This document shows positions 23,052 to 30,302 of a stretch of 41,208 bases of DNA, one piece after another. The position numbers were made by a program, and so were the translations under genes. The notes beneath the pieces are model-generated. The model worked only from the letters and a program-made list of their open reading frames with translations, did no database searches and was not told the DNA's origin. This DNA comes from Rhodocyclaceae bacterium (lineage in GTDB: Bacteria; Pseudomonadota; Gammaproteobacteria; Burkholderiales; Rhodocyclaceae): contig JAOAHQ010000064.1 in NCBI GenBank assembly GCA_026415155.1, positions 1 to 41,208 on the forward strand. The letters run 5' to 3'. The first letter of the stretch is position 1, and each line of letters opens with the position of its first letter.

Positions 23052-24103
23052 TGCGTCATCTCGTTTTCCTGCTTTTCTTCGCGGCCCAGTCCATCTGGGC
23101 GCAGTTTCCGCCGATGTTCATGGGCGGCCCGCCAGGCTTTGCCCAGTTCCAGGCGATGGTCCTGCAGCGCCACCAGGCGAGGACGCTGCTCTATCGGGAG
23201 GCGCTTGAAGAACTGCGCAAAAACCCCAAAGCCGCCGATGTGCCGCTCTGCCCCGCCGGGGTGAAGCCCAAGGCCGGCGAATGCCTCCTGCCGCCCGTGG
23301 CGGCGGCTCCGCCTGCCGTGGAAAAGCCAGCAGCGGCGCCCGTCGAGGAGAAGGCCCCGGCGAGTGCCGTGCCGCCAGCGCCGACTTTCGTCGGCCGCCG
23401 TATCGCCTTGCTCGTCGGCAATAATGCCTATCCGCCGCCGATTCCGGCGCTCGAGACGCCGATCGCCGATGTGACGCGCATCGCTTCCGTCTTGAAAGGG
23501 CGTTTCGGCTATGAGGTCGAACTCCTCAAGGATGCCGGCAAGGAGGCCATCATCGCTGCCTTGAACCGGCTCGCGACGCAAGCGCGGCCCGAGGATGCGG
23601 TACTGATCTTCTACGCCGGCCACGGCTACGAGATGGATGACACGAAGATGGGCTATTGGATTCCCATCGATGCCTCGGTCAAGACCGCCAAGGGCTGGAT
23701 CTCGAACGACGACATCGCGCGCCTCTTAGCGGCGATTCCGGCGCGGCAGATCATCCTCGTCTCGGATTCCTGCTTTTCTGGCACGCTCGCGCGCGAGAAA
23801 AAATTCACGCGGCCGGCAAGCACGCGGCCGGAGGAGCTCTTCCACCGCCGCTCGGTGGTCGTATTGACCTCGGGCGACGAGGAACCCGTCTCCGACGAAG
23901 GCAAGGAGGGCCATTCGATCTTCGCCTGGAATCTGATTCGCGCGCTCGAGGCAGCGGGCGGCATCACGCCAGGATATGAGGTCTGGCGCGACGTGCATCG
24001 CGGCGTGACGAAGGAATACCCGCAGACGCCGCAATACGGCGCCGTAGTCTCGGCCGGCCACATGGACGGCGGGGAGTATCTTTTCCGCCTCGAAAAGCGT
24101 TAG
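23048..24103 (+). CDS. Exported caspase-like (C14) protease
   Basis: 351 aa. Signal peptide (about 1-18, QSIWA), a Met/Pro/Ala-rich N-terminal region with a linker (about 82-112), then a caspase p20-like domain (about 117-345). The catalytic dyad is visible: His192 in FYAGHGYEMDD and Cys242 in LVSDSCFSG. IALLVGNNAYPP is the first strand typical of bacterial metacaspases and orthocaspases. It may cleave after Arg/Lys, but specificity cannot be read. Placement in an export locus suggests processing of surface proteins; PEP-CTERM/sortase-like roles are not supported by anything here. It starts MMRH at an ATGA overlap. It carries an antisense copy of the 20-nt word (23366-23385). Confidence 0.88.
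   Translation: MMRHLVFLLFFAAQSIWAQFPPMFMGGPPGFAQFQAMVLQRHQARTLLYREALEELRKNPKAADVPLCPAGVKPKAGECLLPPVAAAPPAVEKPAAAPVEEKAPASAVPPAPTFVGRRIALLVGNNAYPPPIPALETPIADVTRIASVLKGRFGYEVELLKDAGKEAIIAALNRLATQARPEDAVLIFYAGHGYEMDDTKMGYWIPIDASVKTAKGWISNDDIARLLAAIPARQIILVSDSCFSGTLAREKKFTRPASTRPEELFHRRSVVVLTSGDEEPVSDEGKEGHSIFAWNLIRALEAAGGITPGYEVWRDVHRGVTKEYPQTPQYGAVVSAGHMDGGEYLFRLEKR
23366..23385 (-). repeat. Dispersed 20-nt word, copy 7 (in caspase gene)
   Basis: The minus strand reads GTCGGCGCTGGCGGCACGGC with AAA before it, the same 23 bases as copy 3 in coaE. Here the plus strand encodes AVPPAPTF; in coaE the copy encodes AASADF, so the likeness is at DNA level. Confidence 0.6.
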
Positions 24104-24136
24104 CATTCGTCATCGGCCGACCGAGGAGCATCGATC

Positions 24137-25645
24137 ATGATCCGCCTACTGTTCGCTGTGTGCCTGTCTTGGCTGGCGACGCTCGCCTGGGCCAAGAACT
24201 ATGCCCTATTGATCGGCAATGCCGCCTATTCGATGGCACCTTTGGATAACCCCGTCAACGATGCCGTCGACTTCGCCAAGACCTTGAAGGAGATCGGTTT
24301 CGACACGCGCGTGCTGACCGACCAGAACCAGGAGGCGATGCTGCAGGCGATCCGCGACTTCGGCGAGCGGATCAAGAACAACGATGGCATCGGGCTCTTC
24401 TTCTTCGCCGGTCACGGTGTGCAGGTCGATGGTGAAAACTACCTCTTGCCGGTCGGCGTGCCGATTAGGAACGAAGAGGAAGTCAAGAAAAACGCGGTGC
24501 CGGCGAATCTCGTGCTGCGCTACATGGAGGATTCGAAGAACCGCGTCAATGTCGTCGTGCTCGATGCTTGCCGCAACAATCCCTTCATCAAGACGCGCTC
24601 GCTGAAATCGCGGGGCCTGGCGCCGATGGATGCGCCCTCGGGCTCCCTGATCGCCTTCTCGACCGCCCCGGGCACCGAGGCGCTCGATGGCATTGGCCGC
24701 AATGGTCTTTACACCAAGCATCTGATGGCGAATGCCAAGGTGCCGGGGCTCACTGTCGAGCAGGTCTTCAAGCGCACGCGCGAGGCGGTCGAGGCCGAAT
24801 CGGAGCGGATCGCTGGCCGCCGCCAGTCGCCGCGCGAGGAGTCGAGCCTCAAGGGTGCCGACATGTACTTCGTGCCGCCGCCGGCGGGCCAGAAGGTCGA
24901 CGATGCCGCGATCGAGCTCGCCTACTGGAACAGCATTGCCAATTCGGAGAGCACGGCCGACTTCGAGTCCTATCTTGCCCAATATCCGAATGGCAAGTTC
25001 GCGGAACTCGCGAAGAACCGCCTGCAGACCTTGAAGAGCCGGCAGACGACGCTGGCCCGTTCCGAAACCCGTGCAGCCGATGGCGGTCAGCTGCCGCCGC
25101 CGGCCGCGGCCGCGGCCCCTGCGCCGGCCTATGGCCAGCCGAGCTATCCGCCGACGCGAGTGGCGGCCGCGCGTCCCGGCGGGGTTTATAGCTCGGCGCG
25201 CGCCTTCAGCTTTTCCGACGATGAAGGCGCCGTCGTCAAGGCCGCCGAGTTCCTCTCGATCAGTTGCCGCGACATGATCCGCAACAAGAAGGTCGCGTTG
25301 CAGCTCGATGACAGGAGCGGCGGCGGCGAGGTGGTGCGCCAGTCGCTCGAAGCGAAATTGAAGAGCATCGGCGTCAAGCTCGCCGCCAACAAGGCCGGCG
25401 CCGATTTCGTCGTGCGCGGCAAGATCACCGGCTCCTCGGGCGTCAATCGCTTGGTCGGCATCAACGAAGTGGATCTCACCGCGGATTTCACGCTGCTCCT
25501 CAAAAACGGCAATGCCGTGGCTTCGACTTCGGCCTATGGCTCGAGCTTTGCCGGTTCCAACCGCCAGCAGGCGATCCGCGCGCTCTGGGATGAAAAGAGC
25601 GAGGAGGTCGTCGGCCGGCTGTTCGGCGACTATTGTTCGGATTGA
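24137..25645 (+). CDS. Exported caspase-like (C14) protease with C-terminal lipoprotein-type alpha/beta domain
   Basis: 502 aa. Signal peptide (about 1-19, LAWA) and then directly the caspase domain (about 20-255): YALLIGNAAYS, His93 in FFAGHGVQVDG and Cys145 in LDACRNNPF are the catalytic pair. A helical stretch with FESYLAQYPNGKFAELAKNRL (about 274-298) and a Pro/Ala/Tyr linker (about 315-350) lead to a C-terminal domain (about 355-502) with GADFVVRGKITG and VDLTADFTLLL. That pattern recalls the CsgG/FlgO/LPP20 group of outer-membrane-associated domains, which would link protease and secretion parts in one chain (tentative). GAGGAG precedes ATG 24137, 33 bp after the first caspase gene. Confidence 0.87.
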   Translation: MIRLLFAVCLSWLATLAWAKNYALLIGNAAYSMAPLDNPVNDAVDFAKTLKEIGFDTRVLTDQNQEAMLQAIRDFGERIKNNDGIGLFFFAGHGVQVDGENYLLPVGVPIRNEEEVKKNAVPANLVLRYMEDSKNRVNVVVLDACRNNPFIKTRSLKSRGLAPMDAPSGSLIAFSTAPGTEALDGIGRNGLYTKHLMANAKVPGLTVEQVFKRTREAVEAESERIAGRRQSPREESSLKGADMYFVPPPAGQKVDDAAIELAYWNSIANSESTADFESYLAQYPNGKFAELAKNRLQTLKSRQTTLARSETRAADGGQLPPPAAAAAPAPAYGQPSYPPTRVAAARPGGVYSSARAFSFSDDEGAVVKAAEFLSISCRDMIRNKKVALQLDDRSGGGEVVRQSLEAKLKSIGVKLAANKAGADFVVRGKITGSSGVNRLVGINEVDLTADFTLLLKNGNAVASTSAYGSSFAGSNRQQAIRALWDEKSEEVVGRLFGDYCSD

Positions 25646-25660
25646 TCGAGGAGAAACATC

Positions 25661-26449
25661 ATGCGTTCCATATTTGCACTTGCGGCGGCATCGTTTGCGA
25701 TGGCAGCGCTCGCTCAGCCGGTCTTCGACAGCCCCTCGCCGACCGCCGGTTCCTCGACTTCCCAAAAGGCCCACGAGATGGCCGACCGCGGCATGTACAA
25801 GGAAGTGCAATACGTCAATGCCCACAAGCGCGGGCCGAGCCTCGTCGTCATCCCTGGCGAGATCAAGAGCAACAACGCGACCTTCACGCAGAAGTTCGGC
25901 CCCAACAACATCGCCGATTTCGCCGAATTGGAGCTGGGCCGCGCCAATTTCGCCGTGCTCGAGCGCGCCGACATGGGGCCGCTATTGCGCGAATTCGAGC
26001 TCGCCTACACGATGGGCGATCCGGCGGCGGCGCGGAAGACCTTGCAAAAGGGCAAGCTCAAGACGACCAAATGGGTCGTCAAGTTCGATGTCCTGAAGGC
26101 CGAGCAGGTCGCCAAGGCCCAGGAAGGCTTCGATGGCCGCGCGATCGGCAATGTGATCGGCATCCTGGGCGGCGGCCGCGGCTCGGCGGCCGTCGGCACG
26201 GCGGTCGGCTCGGTGCAGACGGGGGAGGCGACCGGTGTGTGGATCATCGGCATGCGCTACAAGATTCTCGATGCCAACACCACCGAGCAGGTCGCCACCG
26301 GCTACACGGAAGAGAAGATGGAGGTTGGCGCCAAGTCGACTTCGGTACTGGGCGTCTCGCAGGGCGCACAAGGGGGCTTGACGCTCGATGGCATGGTGCA
26401 GCGCCTCGTGCAAAAGCTCGTTTGGGAAATCGATTCGCGTTACAAGTGA
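25661..26449 (+). CDS. CsgG-like exported protein, paralogue 1
   Basis: 262 aa. Signal peptide (about 1-18, MAALA) without a lipobox. The body follows the CsgG pattern: LVVIPGEIKSNN (61-72), LGRANFAVLERADMGPLLRE (92-111; compare SRWFIPLERQGLQNLL in CsgG), a Gly/Ala-rich insert (158-190), the strand pair GVWIIGMRYKILDANTTEQV, and a last helix DGMVQRLVQKLVWEID. CsgG-family proteins form oligomeric outer-membrane channels or periplasmic rings. Without an N-terminal Cys this one would stay soluble or join its lipoprotein paralogue in a mixed ring (inference). It starts 15 bp after the caspase gene with GAGGAGAAA upstream. It is closely related to the next gene, a recent tandem duplication. Confidence 0.78.
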   Translation: MRSIFALAAASFAMAALAQPVFDSPSPTAGSSTSQKAHEMADRGMYKEVQYVNAHKRGPSLVVIPGEIKSNNATFTQKFGPNNIADFAELELGRANFAVLERADMGPLLREFELAYTMGDPAAARKTLQKGKLKTTKWVVKFDVLKAEQVAKAQEGFDGRAIGNVIGILGGGRGSAAVGTAVGSVQTGEATGVWIIGMRYKILDANTTEQVATGYTEEKMEVGAKSTSVLGVSQGAQGGLTLDGMVQRLVQKLVWEIDSRYK

Positions 26450-27300
26450 TCGTTTGAAAGGGGAACCCTGAACATGAAGTTCGTCGCGCAACGCTCGGCG
26501 CTCGCCGCCTTGCTTTCCGCTGCTTTGCTCTCTGGCTGCATGCAGTCCAATCCGCCGAAGCCCGAGGATGCCAACAATCCATCGCCGACTGCCGGTTCGG
26601 ATACCTCGCAAAAGGCCAACGAGATGGCCGACAAGGCGATGTACAAGCCAATCGAGTACCAGAACGTGGCGATCCGCGGCCCCAATCTCGTCGTCATCCC
26701 CGGCGAGATCAAGAGCAACAACGTGACCTTCACGCAGAAATTCAGCCCCAACAACATCGCCGACTTCGTCGAACTGGAACTGGGCCGCGCCAATTTCGGC
26801 GTGCTCGAACGTTCCGACATGGGGCCGATGCTGCAAGAATTCCAGCTCGCCTATACGATGGGCGACCCCAATGCCGCGCGCAAGGTGCTGCAAAAGGGCA
26901 AGTGGAAGACGACCAAGTGGGTCGTCAAGTTCGACATCCTGAAAGCCGAGCAGGTCGCCCAGGCCCAGCAGGGCTTCGATGGCCAGGCGGCCGGCCAGCT
27001 CATCAACATCCTCGCCGGCGGCAGCCGCGAAGGCGCGGCCGCCGGCCAGGTGGTGAGTTCGATCAAGACCGCAGAGGGCACGGGTGTGTGGATCATCGGC
27101 ATGCGCTACAAGATCCTCAACGCCAATACGACCGAGCAGGTGGCGACCGGCTATACGGAAGAAAAGATGGAAGTCGGCGCCAAATCGACCTCGGTGCTCG
27201 GCTTCTCGCAAGGCGCGCAAGGCGGCTTGACGCTCGATGGCATGGTGCAGCGCCTCGTGCAAAAGCTCGTCTGGGAGATCGATGCCAAATACAAGGGCTC
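25661..27300 (+). repeat. Tandem gene duplication of CsgG-like paralogues
   Basis: The segment 25735-26449 is repeated at about 26580-27295 with long identical runs (for example around GGCATGGTGCAGCGCCTCGT at both 3' ends). The two units encode proteins that are clearly paralogous over about 240 residues. They differ at the N terminus (plain signal peptide versus lipobox) and at the C terminus (extra tail in the second). Confidence 0.85.
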
Positions 27301-27409
27301 GGGCGCCGCCCCCGAACCGCCACCTGCGCCCGCGCCTGCCGCCAAGCCGGCGGCGGCCAAGCCCGCGGCGACGGGCAGCGCTCCTGCTAAGAAGAAGACG
27401 ACGCAGTAG
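26474..27409 (+). CDS. CsgG-like lipoprotein, paralogue 2
   Basis: 311 aa. Lipobox LLSGC with Cys22. From residue 35 to about 275 it matches paralogue 1 nearly position for position (SPTAGSDTSQKANEMADKAM; VVIPGEIKSNN; FGVLERSDMGPMLQE; GVWIIGMRYKILNANTTEQV; DGMVQRLVQKLVWEID). It then adds a Pro/Ala/Lys-rich tail of about 35 residues. The acylated Cys and CsgG-like body make it the better candidate for an outer-membrane ring. It is the last gene of the plus arm, and its end overlaps the convergent coaX gene by 23 bp. Alternative reading: an LpoB/DUF799-like outer-membrane lipoprotein with no channel role. Confidence 0.78.
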   Translation: MKFVAQRSALAALLSAALLSGCMQSNPPKPEDANNPSPTAGSDTSQKANEMADKAMYKPIEYQNVAIRGPNLVVIPGEIKSNNVTFTQKFSPNNIADFVELELGRANFGVLERSDMGPMLQEFQLAYTMGDPNAARKVLQKGKWKTTKWVVKFDILKAEQVAQAQQGFDGQAAGQLINILAGGSREGAAAGQVVSSIKTAEGTGVWIIGMRYKILNANTTEQVATGYTEEKMEVGAKSTSVLGFSQGAQGGLTLDGMVQRLVQKLVWEIDAKYKGSGAAPEPPPAPAPAAKPAAAKPAATGSAPAKKKTTQ

Positions 27410-28115
27410 CGGCGATCGCCAAGCCTTCGAGCACGAGCTGCTCGATCTGGCGCTTGGGCGGCGGCAGATGGGGCCAGAGCGCCTCTGCTGCCCCGCCCGA
27501 GACGATGAGCGTTGGCTCGGCGCTGGCAAGACGCCCGGCGAGCGCCCGCAGGCGCTCGATGGCGCCGAGGGTGGCCATGAGGCAGCCGCTCTCGATCGCA
27601 TCGTCGGTATTGGCCGGCAGCTCACGATAGGCGCCGCGCGCCTCGGGCAATCCGGCCGTGTGGCGGGCAAGCGAGGCGCGCATGAGCGCGAGGCCCGGCA
27701 GGATCAGCCCGCCGCGGAACTTGCCCTCGCTGTCGAGGAAATCGATCGTCGTCGCGGTGCCGGCCATCACGACGATCGCCGCACCGCGATGCAGATGATG
27801 CGCGCCGATGAGCGCCGCCCAGCGGTCGGCGCCGAGCTGCTCGGGGCGCGCATAGCCGTTCGTCACGCCGCAGCCGGCGGCCGTGCTCGCGAACCAGTCG
27901 AGCGGCGCGGCAAGCGCATCGGCGAGCGCCGCAATGCGCGCAGCGACCTCGGCTCCCGCGACGTTGCAGGCGAGGATGCGCGCCGGGCGCGCGGGTAACG
28001 CGCCGGAAAGTGCCTCAAGCGCTGCGTAGGCGAGCGCGCCTCGCGCAAGCCAGGTGCTGCCCGACCAAAGCCCCCACTTGAGGCGAGTGTTGCCGGCATC
28101 GAGACACAGGATCAT
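27387..28115 (-). CDS. coaX: Type III pantothenate kinase
   Basis: First step of coenzyme A synthesis, ATP-dependent phosphorylation of pantothenate. The 242-aa protein starts MILCLDAGNTRLKWGLW (phosphate-binding DxGNT), then ADRWAALIGA, MAGTATTIDFL and the GGLILPGLALM loop, all CoaX signatures. Type III enzymes need a monovalent cation and are not inhibited by CoA. The start overlaps the birA stop (ATGA). With coaE at 8.4 kb the window holds the first and last CoA steps in separate places. A weak copy of the 20-nt word lies at 27516-27535. Confidence 0.94.
   Translation of the reverse strand: MILCLDAGNTRLKWGLWSGSTWLARGALAYAALEALSGALPARPARILACNVAGAEVAARIAALADALAAPLDWFASTAAGCGVTNGYARPEQLGADRWAALIGAHHLHRGAAIVVMAGTATTIDFLDSEGKFRGGLILPGLALMRASLARHTAGLPEARGAYRELPANTDDAIESGCLMATLGAIERLRALAGRLASAEPTLIVSGGAAEALWPHLPPPKRQIEQLVLEGLAIAATASSSS
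27516..27535 (+). repeat. Dispersed 20-nt word, copy 8 (weak)
   Basis: CTCGGCGCTGGCAAGACGCC, two bases off consensus, antisense to coaX. Confidence 0.35.
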
Positions 28116-28888
28116 GGCCGTGACCGCAGCGAGACTTCGCCCGAGAGCACGCGCTCGATGCGGCCCTCCGTTTCAAAGAGCAGCGCCCCGTCGACATCGA
28201 TGCCGCGGCAGATGCCTTCGCGCGGCGGTGCCATATCTGAGAGCAGGCAAATCGGCGCCTCTTCGTAGGCGTGATGCGTGCGCCAGGCTTCCCGCAGCGC
28301 GGCGAAGCCCTGCGCGCCCAAAATCTCGAGCGTCGCAGCCAGTTCCACCAAGAGCGCGGCGAGCAAGGCGTTTGCATCGACACTCTCATCGAGCGCGGCG
28401 CTCATCGCGCGCACTTCGCCGGGCAGTGCCACGGGCAGCCTGAGATTCAATCCGATGCCGATCACGGCCGCCTGCGGCGCGCCGGGTACGAGTTCGACGA
28501 GGATGCCGGCGAGCTTCTTGCCGTCCTTGAGCACGTCGTTGGGCCATTTGAGCGCGAGGCGGGCCGTCTTTCCAGCGCCGACTTTGGCGAGCGCCTCGAT
28601 GACGGCCAGCCCCGCCGCAAGCGAGAGGCCCGCGGGAAAGCGGCCCGGCGCGAAACGCCATAGCAGGGAAAAGGTGAGGCTCTCGCCGGGCGCGGAAAAC
28701 CAGGGGCGGTTGCGCCGGCCGCGGCCGGCGGTCTGCCGCTCGGCGACGATGACGCTGCCCGAAGGCGCGCCGGCTTCGGCGCGCGCGAGCAAAAGGGCAT
28801 TCGTCGAATCGCAGACCTCGATGAGATCGATGTCGAAGCGGCAGGCAGCCTCACCCAGGGCGCGATGGAGCGCGGCAAAATCGAGCAT
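28112..28888 (-). CDS. birA: Biotin--[acetyl-CoA-carboxylase] ligase
   Basis: 258 aa. Attaches biotin to the carrier protein of acetyl-CoA carboxylase. The catalytic core is complete: IEVCDSTNALLLARA, the biotinyl-AMP loop AERQTAGRGRRNRPW, and LKWPNDVLKDGKKLAGILVE. There is no N-terminal winged helix, so unlike E. coli BirA it should not act as a repressor. The start at 28888 is chosen because the family N terminus lies there; the open frame extends upstream into glnG. coaX follows with an ATGA overlap, a conserved pair. The gene holds a sense copy of the 20-nt word (28563-28582), in the KVGAGKTAR stretch. Confidence 0.93.
   Translation of the reverse strand: MLDFAALHRALGEAACRFDIDLIEVCDSTNALLLARAEAGAPSGSVIVAERQTAGRGRRNRPWFSAPGESLTFSLLWRFAPGRFPAGLSLAAGLAVIEALAKVGAGKTARLALKWPNDVLKDGKKLAGILVELVPGAPQAAVIGIGLNLRLPVALPGEVRAMSAALDESVDANALLAALLVELAATLEILGAQGFAALREAWRTHHAYEEAPICLLSDMAPPREGICRGIDVDGALLFETEGRIERVLSGEVSLRSRP
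28563..28582 (-). repeat. Dispersed 20-nt word, copy 9 (in birA)
   Basis: The minus strand reads GTCGGCGCTGGAAAGACGGC, preceded by AAA and followed by CCGCC as in copy 1; one base off consensus. Confidence 0.55.
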
Positions 28889-28895
28889 GCCGCGA

Positions 28896-30302
28896 CTATA
28901 CCCTGCCCGTGTCCTCCTCGAGCCCGAGTTCCTGGATCTTGCGCGTGATGGTGTTGCGGCCGATGCCCAAGAGCTGCGCCGCCTCGATGCGCCGCCCGCC
29001 GGTGGCGGCAAGCGCCCGGCGGATCAAGGTGGCCTCGAAAATCTTGCCGAGCTCCTCCCAAATGGCCCCGGGCTGGCGGGCGAGCATTTCGTCGGCGGCG
29101 CTCGCCAGCAGGGTCTGCCAGTCGCCGGCCGTGCTGGCGGCGGGGTTGGCGCGCATCTCGGCTGGCAGATCGTCGAGCTCGATCTGCTGGCCGGGCGCCA
29201 TCACCGTGAGCCAGTGGCAGAGGTTTTCGAGCTGGCGCACATTGCCCGGCCAGGGCGCCGCTTGCAGGAACTTGAGCGCAGCGTCCGACAGCCGCTTGGG
29301 TTCGACGCCGAGCGACTGGGCGCTTGCGGCGAGGAAGTGCCGCGCGAGCATCGGGATGTCCTCGCGCCGCTCGCGCAAGGGCGGCAGGCGCAGGCGAATC
29401 ACGTTGAGACGGTGGAACAGGTCTTCGCGGAAGAGGCCGTCCTTGACGCGCTGCTCGAGATTCTGGTGCGTGGCGGCGATCACGCGCACATTGGCGCGGA
29501 TCGGCTCGCGGCCGCCGACACGGTAGAAATGGCCATCGGAAAGCACGCGCAAAAGCCGTGTTTGGAGTTCCGCCGGCATGTCGCCGATCTCATCGAGGAA
29601 CAAGGTGCCGCCGGCGGCCTCTTCGAACCGGCCGCGGCGCAGGCTATGGGCGCCCGTGAAAGCGCCTTTTTCGTGGCCGAAGAGTTCCGATTCGAGCAGA
29701 TCGCGCGGGATCGCCGCCGTGTTGAGCGCGATGAAGGGGCCATCCTTCCGGGGGCTATGGCGGTGGAGCGCGCGCGCGACGAGCTCCTTGCCGGTGCCCG
29801 ATTCGCCGTTGATGAGCACCGTGGCGTGCGATTGGGAGAGGCGGCCGATGGCGCGAAAGACCTCCTGCATCGCCGGCGCCTGCCCCAAGATTTCCGGCGC
29901 GACCGAAGCGGCGCTGGCAGCCTCCGGTGGGGGGCCGCCCTGTTCGAGGGCGCGCCGCACGAGGGCGACGGCCTGATCGACATCGAAAGGCTTGGGCAGA
30001 TACTCGAAGGCACCGCCTTGAAAGGCGGCCACGGCGGAATCGAGATCGGAATAGGCGGTCATGATGATGACCGGCAGCTCGGCATGGCGCGCCTTGACCT
30101 CGCGCAGCAAGTCGAGTCCCGAGGCGCCCGGCATGCGGATGTCGGAGATCAGCACGCGCGGCCGCTCGCCCTTGGCGAGCGCCGCGAGCGCCTCGTCGGC
30201 CGCGCCGAAGCTTGCGCTGTCGATCCCTTCACGGCCGAGCGCCTTTTCGAGCACCCAGCGGATCGAGCGGTCGTCGTCGATGATCCAGACGGAGTGGTTC
30301 AT
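28896..30302 (-). CDS. glnG: Nitrogen regulation response regulator NtrC
   Basis: 468-aa sigma54-dependent activator. Receiver domain about 1-120 with phospho-acceptor Asp54 (LISDIRMPG) and Lys in YLPKPFD. AAA+ domain about 145-375 with Walker A GESGTGKE and the sigma54-contact loop GAFTGAHS. Fis-type helix-turn-helix at the C terminus (IEAAQLLGIGRNTITRKIQELG). When phosphorylated by NtrB under nitrogen limitation it drives glnA and other Ntr promoters. A matching NtrC box and sigma54 promoter stand before glnA in this window. The start overlaps the glnL stop codon (ATGA). Confidence 0.96.
   Translation of the reverse strand: MNHSVWIIDDDRSIRWVLEKALGREGIDSASFGAADEALAALAKGERPRVLISDIRMPGASGLDLLREVKARHAELPVIIMTAYSDLDSAVAAFQGGAFEYLPKPFDVDQAVALVRRALEQGGPPPEAASAASVAPEILGQAPAMQEVFRAIGRLSQSHATVLINGESGTGKELVARALHRHSPRKDGPFIALNTAAIPRDLLESELFGHEKGAFTGAHSLRRGRFEEAAGGTLFLDEIGDMPAELQTRLLRVLSDGHFYRVGGREPIRANVRVIAATHQNLEQRVKDGLFREDLFHRLNVIRLRLPPLRERREDIPMLARHFLAASAQSLGVEPKRLSDAALKFLQAAPWPGNVRQLENLCHWLTVMAPGQQIELDDLPAEMRANPAASTAGDWQTLLASAADEMLARQPGAIWEELGKIFEATLIRRALAATGGRRIEAAQLLGIGRNTITRKIQELGLEEDTGRV

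Noticed and set aside
23048-25645. Anti-phage caspase defence island
   Set aside because: Both proteases carry signal peptides and are flanked by envelope genes; no gasdermin, TPR/NACHT or nucleotide cyclase sensor partner is next to them.
24206-25825. 539-residue open frame antisense to the second caspase gene
   Set aside because: Mirror of a real coding frame; sequence is Arg/Gly/Val/Asp-rich without motifs and crosses two real genes.
25661-27409. Curli operon proper (csgDEFG/csgBAC)
   Set aside because: No csgE, csgF, csgB, csgD or csgC-like genes are seen and the repeats are not CsgA repeats; only the CsgG-like parts are shared.
25982-27670. 562-residue open frame antisense to the CsgG-like pair
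   Set aside because: It spans two real genes and the end of coaX. Its internal repeat (LPDELLHEALHHAIERQ-type) just mirrors the gene duplication on the other strand.
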